DNA of 5,892 nt from Acidobacteriota bacterium (lineage in GTDB: Bacteria; Acidobacteriota; Terriglobia; Terriglobales; Acidobacteriaceae): contig QIAI01000050.1 of NCBI GenBank assembly GCA_003224995.1, forward strand, positions 1,632-7,523, in the 5' to 3' direction. This document shows, piece after piece, positions 5,101 through 5,892 of the stretch. The notes under the pieces are model-generated. The model was not told the DNA's origin and searched no databases. It saw only the letters and a program-made list of their open reading frames with translations. Within the stretch, counting starts at the first letter, position 1, and each line of letters opens with the position of its first letter. A program made the position numbers and the translations under genes.

Positions 5101-5892
5101 CACGCGTGCGTCACGATCTTTGTCACCGCAGAAAAATCCTCCTCGCCATGACCGGCCGCGATTGCCTGCTCGAATATTGCCAGGGCCGAGGCTGCGGTTT
5201 GTAAACGTAGATCTCGCGCCGAAGCTTCTTTCACCGCATAAGAGAGGTCTTTCGCCATGAGCTTCAGCGTGAAGTTCGGATCGAAGTCGTTGGCTTCAAG
5301 GCGAGATGCAATTCTCTTGACGATCGGGCTTCCGGGCGCACCGGAAGCGAGGATGGACATCGCTTTTCCGCGATCAAGTCCGGCCGCGCTAATCATTGAA
5401 GTCGCCTCCGCGACCGACGCTGCTTGTACTCCACAAAGAAAATTGTTGATGAGCTTCATCATTGCACCGCTGCCATGCGGGCCAAGATGGATCGCATCGC
5501 GCCCCATGACGGAAAGAACAGGACGCACACGCTCAAGCGTCGCGGCAGAGCCCCCCACCAAAAAGATGAGTTCTCCGGAAGCCGCCTGAGGCTTGCTGCC
5601 CGTGACCGGAGCGTCAAGAAATTCGCATCCCTTGCTTTCCGCCGCGACTGCCAGTTCTTTGACCCATCCTGCGGTCAGCGTGCTGCATTCGATCAGGACG
5701 GAACCGTTGGAAGTTCCTGCCAGAACGCCATTCTCTCCCAGCCACACATCCCGGGACGCTACGTCATCCGCCACCATACTAATCACGATGTCAGCGCCAG
5801 ATGCCGCCTCGCGGGGCGAACTGGCCACCTTCGCACCTGCAGCGCTGAAGGCCATCGCCTTCTCCCGGCTTCGGCTGTACAGCGACAAGGGA
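5100..5892 (-). CDS. Beta-hydroxyacid dehydrogenase (3-hydroxyisobutyrate dehydrogenase / glyoxylate-tartronate semialdehyde reductase family), N-terminus cut by window edge
   Basis: The frame is open to the right edge and stops with TGA at 5102-5100; 263 residues are visible of about 290-300. The missing start should hold the GLGxMG nucleotide-binding loop. The visible part opens with LYSRSREKAMAFSAAGAKV, the second Rossmann strand and helix. A TTG at 5888 is not the true start, since the family needs about 30 more residues. The substrate-binding motif is DAPVTGSKPQAASGEL (DAPVTGS coded at 5615-5595). The catalytic lysine is in GSGAMMKLINNFL (Lys codon 5456-5454). KDLSYA near the C-terminus is the conserved cofactor/substrate-closing segment. 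The enzyme reduces or oxidises a short 3-hydroxyacid/aldehyde with NAD(P)H in the cytoplasm. The TGSK wording is nearer to glyoxylate/succinic-semialdehyde reductase types than to GarR (SGG). The gene is convergent with the permease, so it belongs to another transcript. Family firm, substrate unknown. Confidence 0.9.
   Translation of the reverse strand, partial: PLSLYSRSREKAMAFSAAGAKVASSPREAASGADIVISMVADDVASRDVWLGENGVLAGTSNGSVLIECSTLTAGWVKELAVAAESKGCEFLDAPVTGSKPQAASGELIFLVGGSAATLERVRPVLSVMGRDAIHLGPHGSGAMMKLINNFLCGVQAASVAEATSMISAAGLDRGKAMSILASGAPGSPIVKRIASRLEANDFDPNFTLKLMAKDLSYAVKEASARDLRLQTAASALAIFEQAIAAGHGEEDFSAVTKIVTHA

Overview
The window holds six protein-coding genes, four of them complete. 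It looks like a metabolic stretch of a bacterial chromosome devoted to sugar-acid breakdown. By eye the DNA is moderately GC-rich. Protein wording, the Tat-type cupin and the heptad repeat together suggest an Acidobacteriota-like, plant-polymer-degrading bacterium. That placement is an inference from remembered family resemblance, not a search result.

Layout, left to right. (1) 1-1088, minus strand: a major facilitator superfamily (MFS) permease of the oxalate/formate-antiporter or monocarboxylate-transporter type, whose C-terminus is off the left edge. (2) 1131-1574, minus strand: a small cupin with a Tat-like signal peptide, 42 bases upstream of the permease and probably co-transcribed with it. 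(3) 1575-1846: a divergent intergenic region with two inverted repeats that could be operators. (4) 1847-2962, plus strand: a PfkB-family sugar kinase, most likely 2-keto-3-deoxygluconate (KDG) kinase. (5) 2974-3645, plus strand: KDPG aldolase. (6) 3695-4978, plus strand: an MFS permease of the anion:cation symporter (hexuronate/glucarate) type. (7) 4979-5099: a convergent gap with four tandem 7-bp units ending in a T-run. (8) 5100-5892, minus strand: a beta-hydroxyacid dehydrogenase (3-hydroxyisobutyrate dehydrogenase / glyoxylate reductase family), whose N-terminus is off the right edge.

How the genes fit. The plus-strand genes form a compact operon: a sugar-acid importer, then KDG + ATP -> KDPG, then KDPG -> pyruvate + glyceraldehyde 3-phosphate. 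This is the lower part of hexuronate or aldonate (for example pectin-derived) catabolism. The upper steps (isomerase, reductase, dehydratase) are not in the window. The dehydrogenase could reduce tartronate semialdehyde, glyoxylate or a related aldehyde acid, but it faces the other way and may be unrelated. The cupin-permease pair shares the divergent control region with the kinase operon, so common regulation is plausible. Its substrate cannot be read from the sequence.

I found no mobile element, CRISPR array, RNA gene, toxin-antitoxin pair or defence gene. The points most worth following up are the exported cupin paired with a permease, the paired dyads between the divergent operons, and the heptad repeat in the convergent gap.
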